DNA of 64,000 nucleotides from CAWHJB01 sp963698715 (GTDB lineage: Bacteria > Chloroflexota > Anaerolineae > Anaerolineales > UBA4823), in assembly GCA_963698715.1 (NCBI GenBank), contig CAVORW010000004.1:682001-746000 (forward strand). Direction: 5' to 3'. Below the pieces are notes generated by a model. The model was not told the origin of the DNA and did not search any database. It saw only the letters and a program-made list of their open reading frames with translations. Shown piece after piece: positions 63,260-64,000 of this stretch; the first letter of the stretch is position 1, and the number at the start of each line of letters is the position of its first letter. Made by a program: the position numbers and the translations under genes.

Positions 63260-63382
63260 AGATTTATGAAAAGATACGGTTTTGCAAGTGCACCTCACAA
63301 AACCGTATCACAATCCCGCGCCGCTGCCTCTCACAGATATCCATTTTTGGGCTCTCCCAGTGGTTCGGGATAAGATAATGTA

Positions 63383-64000
63383 ATGAAAATATACCTGGAT
63401 ACAGTTGGCTGCCGCTTAAATCAGGCAGAGATCGAACAATATGCCCGCCAGTTTCGAGCTGCCGGGCACACACTTGTCCCCAGCCCACAGCAGGCCGACC
63501 TATCGATTGTCAACACCTGTGCTGTGACTGCGGCTGCCGCTTCCGATTCGCGCCAAAAAATCCGCCAATCCAGCCGGGCTGGCTCCAAAGCGGTTGTGGT
63601 GACTGGCTGCTGGTCTACCTTAAACCCTGGTCAGGCAGCCGCCTTGGCGGGAGTCAGCCAGGTCATTCCCAATAACCAAAAAGACCTGCTGGTTCCAACC
63701 CTTTTAAATACTCCTCTCGAGAAGTTTGAGCTCGAACCGGTAGAACGTGAAATTATTCCTGGAGCGCGGCTACGGACGCGCGCATTTATTAAGGTTCAGG
63801 ATGGCTGTGACAACCGCTGTACCTTCTGCATAACAACTGTGGCGCGTGGGCAGGGGCGCAGCCGCTCGATCGAAAGCATTTTGACAGATATCCGGGCTGC
63901 TTTGATGACCGAAGGCGACATCGCACCGGAGGCCGGCAAGGAGGCCGCCAAAGAGATCGTCCTCACAGGTGTCCATCTCGGTTCCTGGGGTCACGATCTT
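63383..64000 (+). CDS. Radical SAM methylthiotransferase, MtaB/MiaB type (truncated by window end)
   Basis: The first 206 codons are present and the gene runs off the window. The N-terminal UPF0004 domain has VGCRLNQAEIEQY and VNTCAVT, with CWSTLNPGQ supplying another cluster ligand (usually within a CYAQ-type motif). The radical SAM CxxxCxxC is CDNRCTFCIT at about 152. Sequences with GCRLNQ and TCAVT are typical of MtaB (ms2t6A37 of tRNA), although MiaB or a related enzyme is possible. A -10-like TAAGAT at 63371-63376 puts the start at the ATG. Confidence 0.85.
   Translation, partial: MKIYLDTVGCRLNQAEIEQYARQFRAAGHTLVPSPQQADLSIVNTCAVTAAAASDSRQKIRQSSRAGSKAVVVTGCWSTLNPGQAAALAGVSQVIPNNQKDLLVPTLLNTPLEKFELEPVEREIIPGARLRTRAFIKVQDGCDNRCTFCITTVARGQGRSRSIESILTDIRAALMTEGDIAPEAGKEAAKEIVLTGVHLGSWGHDL

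Noticed and set aside
1..64000. CRISPR arrays, prophage or integrated element
   Set aside because: No regular spacer pattern, integrase, transposase or phage structural gene was seen.

Overview
The window looks like a chromosomal piece of a Chloroflexota bacterium, most likely Anaerolineae-like. I infer this from protein content, not a search: several lipoproteins with Thr/Pro-rich linkers after the lipobox, several family-1 sugar-type solute-binding proteins without a local ATPase, an alpha-2-macroglobulin, M42 peptidases, a homocysteine methyltransferase/MTHFR fusion, and mixed SD-led and possibly leaderless starts. GC content appears moderate. There are no rRNA, tRNA, CRISPR or transposase genes. 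Most of the window is housekeeping sequence.

Layout. 0-4 kb: pheS-pheT and a small membrane protein. 4-11 kb: a metF-type fusion (minus), an orphan SbcC-like ATPase, a PIG-L deacetylase, an HD-GYP-like protein and a cyclase. 11-19 kb (minus): an alpha-2-macroglobulin gene broken by a frameshift and an in-frame stop, with a degenerate thioester site, then a trans-sulfuration enzyme. 19-22.6 kb: VanW-type protein, Trm112-like protein, HEAT protein, DUF456-type protein. 22.8-26.7 kb (minus): serS behind a T-box riboswitch with a consensus promoter, then lysS and greA; serS carries a one-base frameshift near its 3' end. 27-34.8 kb: PIG-L protein, a Thr/Pro-rich protein, three tandem M42 peptidases, a solute-binding lipoprotein, a 195-bp MITE-like insertion, and a LysM/M23 peptidase.

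34.9-43 kb: an ABC importer locus. Two permeases and an unusual double binding protein (UgpB/MalE-like domain fused to a PhnD-like domain) are followed by a phosphodiesterase-type alkaline-phosphatase-superfamily enzyme. A second, unfused paralogous binding protein is divergent and overlaps rnhA. This is my best candidate for an undescribed system, possibly organophosphate or phosphonate-conjugate uptake. 43-51 kb: bactofilin, fabI, 3-methyladenine glycosylase, purH, purB, purA, a sugar epimerase. 51-56.9 kb: an unrecognised HExxH membrane protein, a DsbA-cyclophilin lipoprotein fusion, a PrsW-like protease, DedA and a cold-shock protein. 57-60.5 kb (minus): etfB-etfA and acyl-CoA dehydrogenase. 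60.7-64 kb: TPR protein, a lipoprotein, and the start of an MtaB/MiaB-type methylthiotransferase cut by the window edge.

Non-coding structure is rich: a four-copy family of inverted-repeat elements, a MITE with a 10-bp target duplication, a repeat lying just upstream of three promoters in the same orientation, and many long perfect hairpins between genes.
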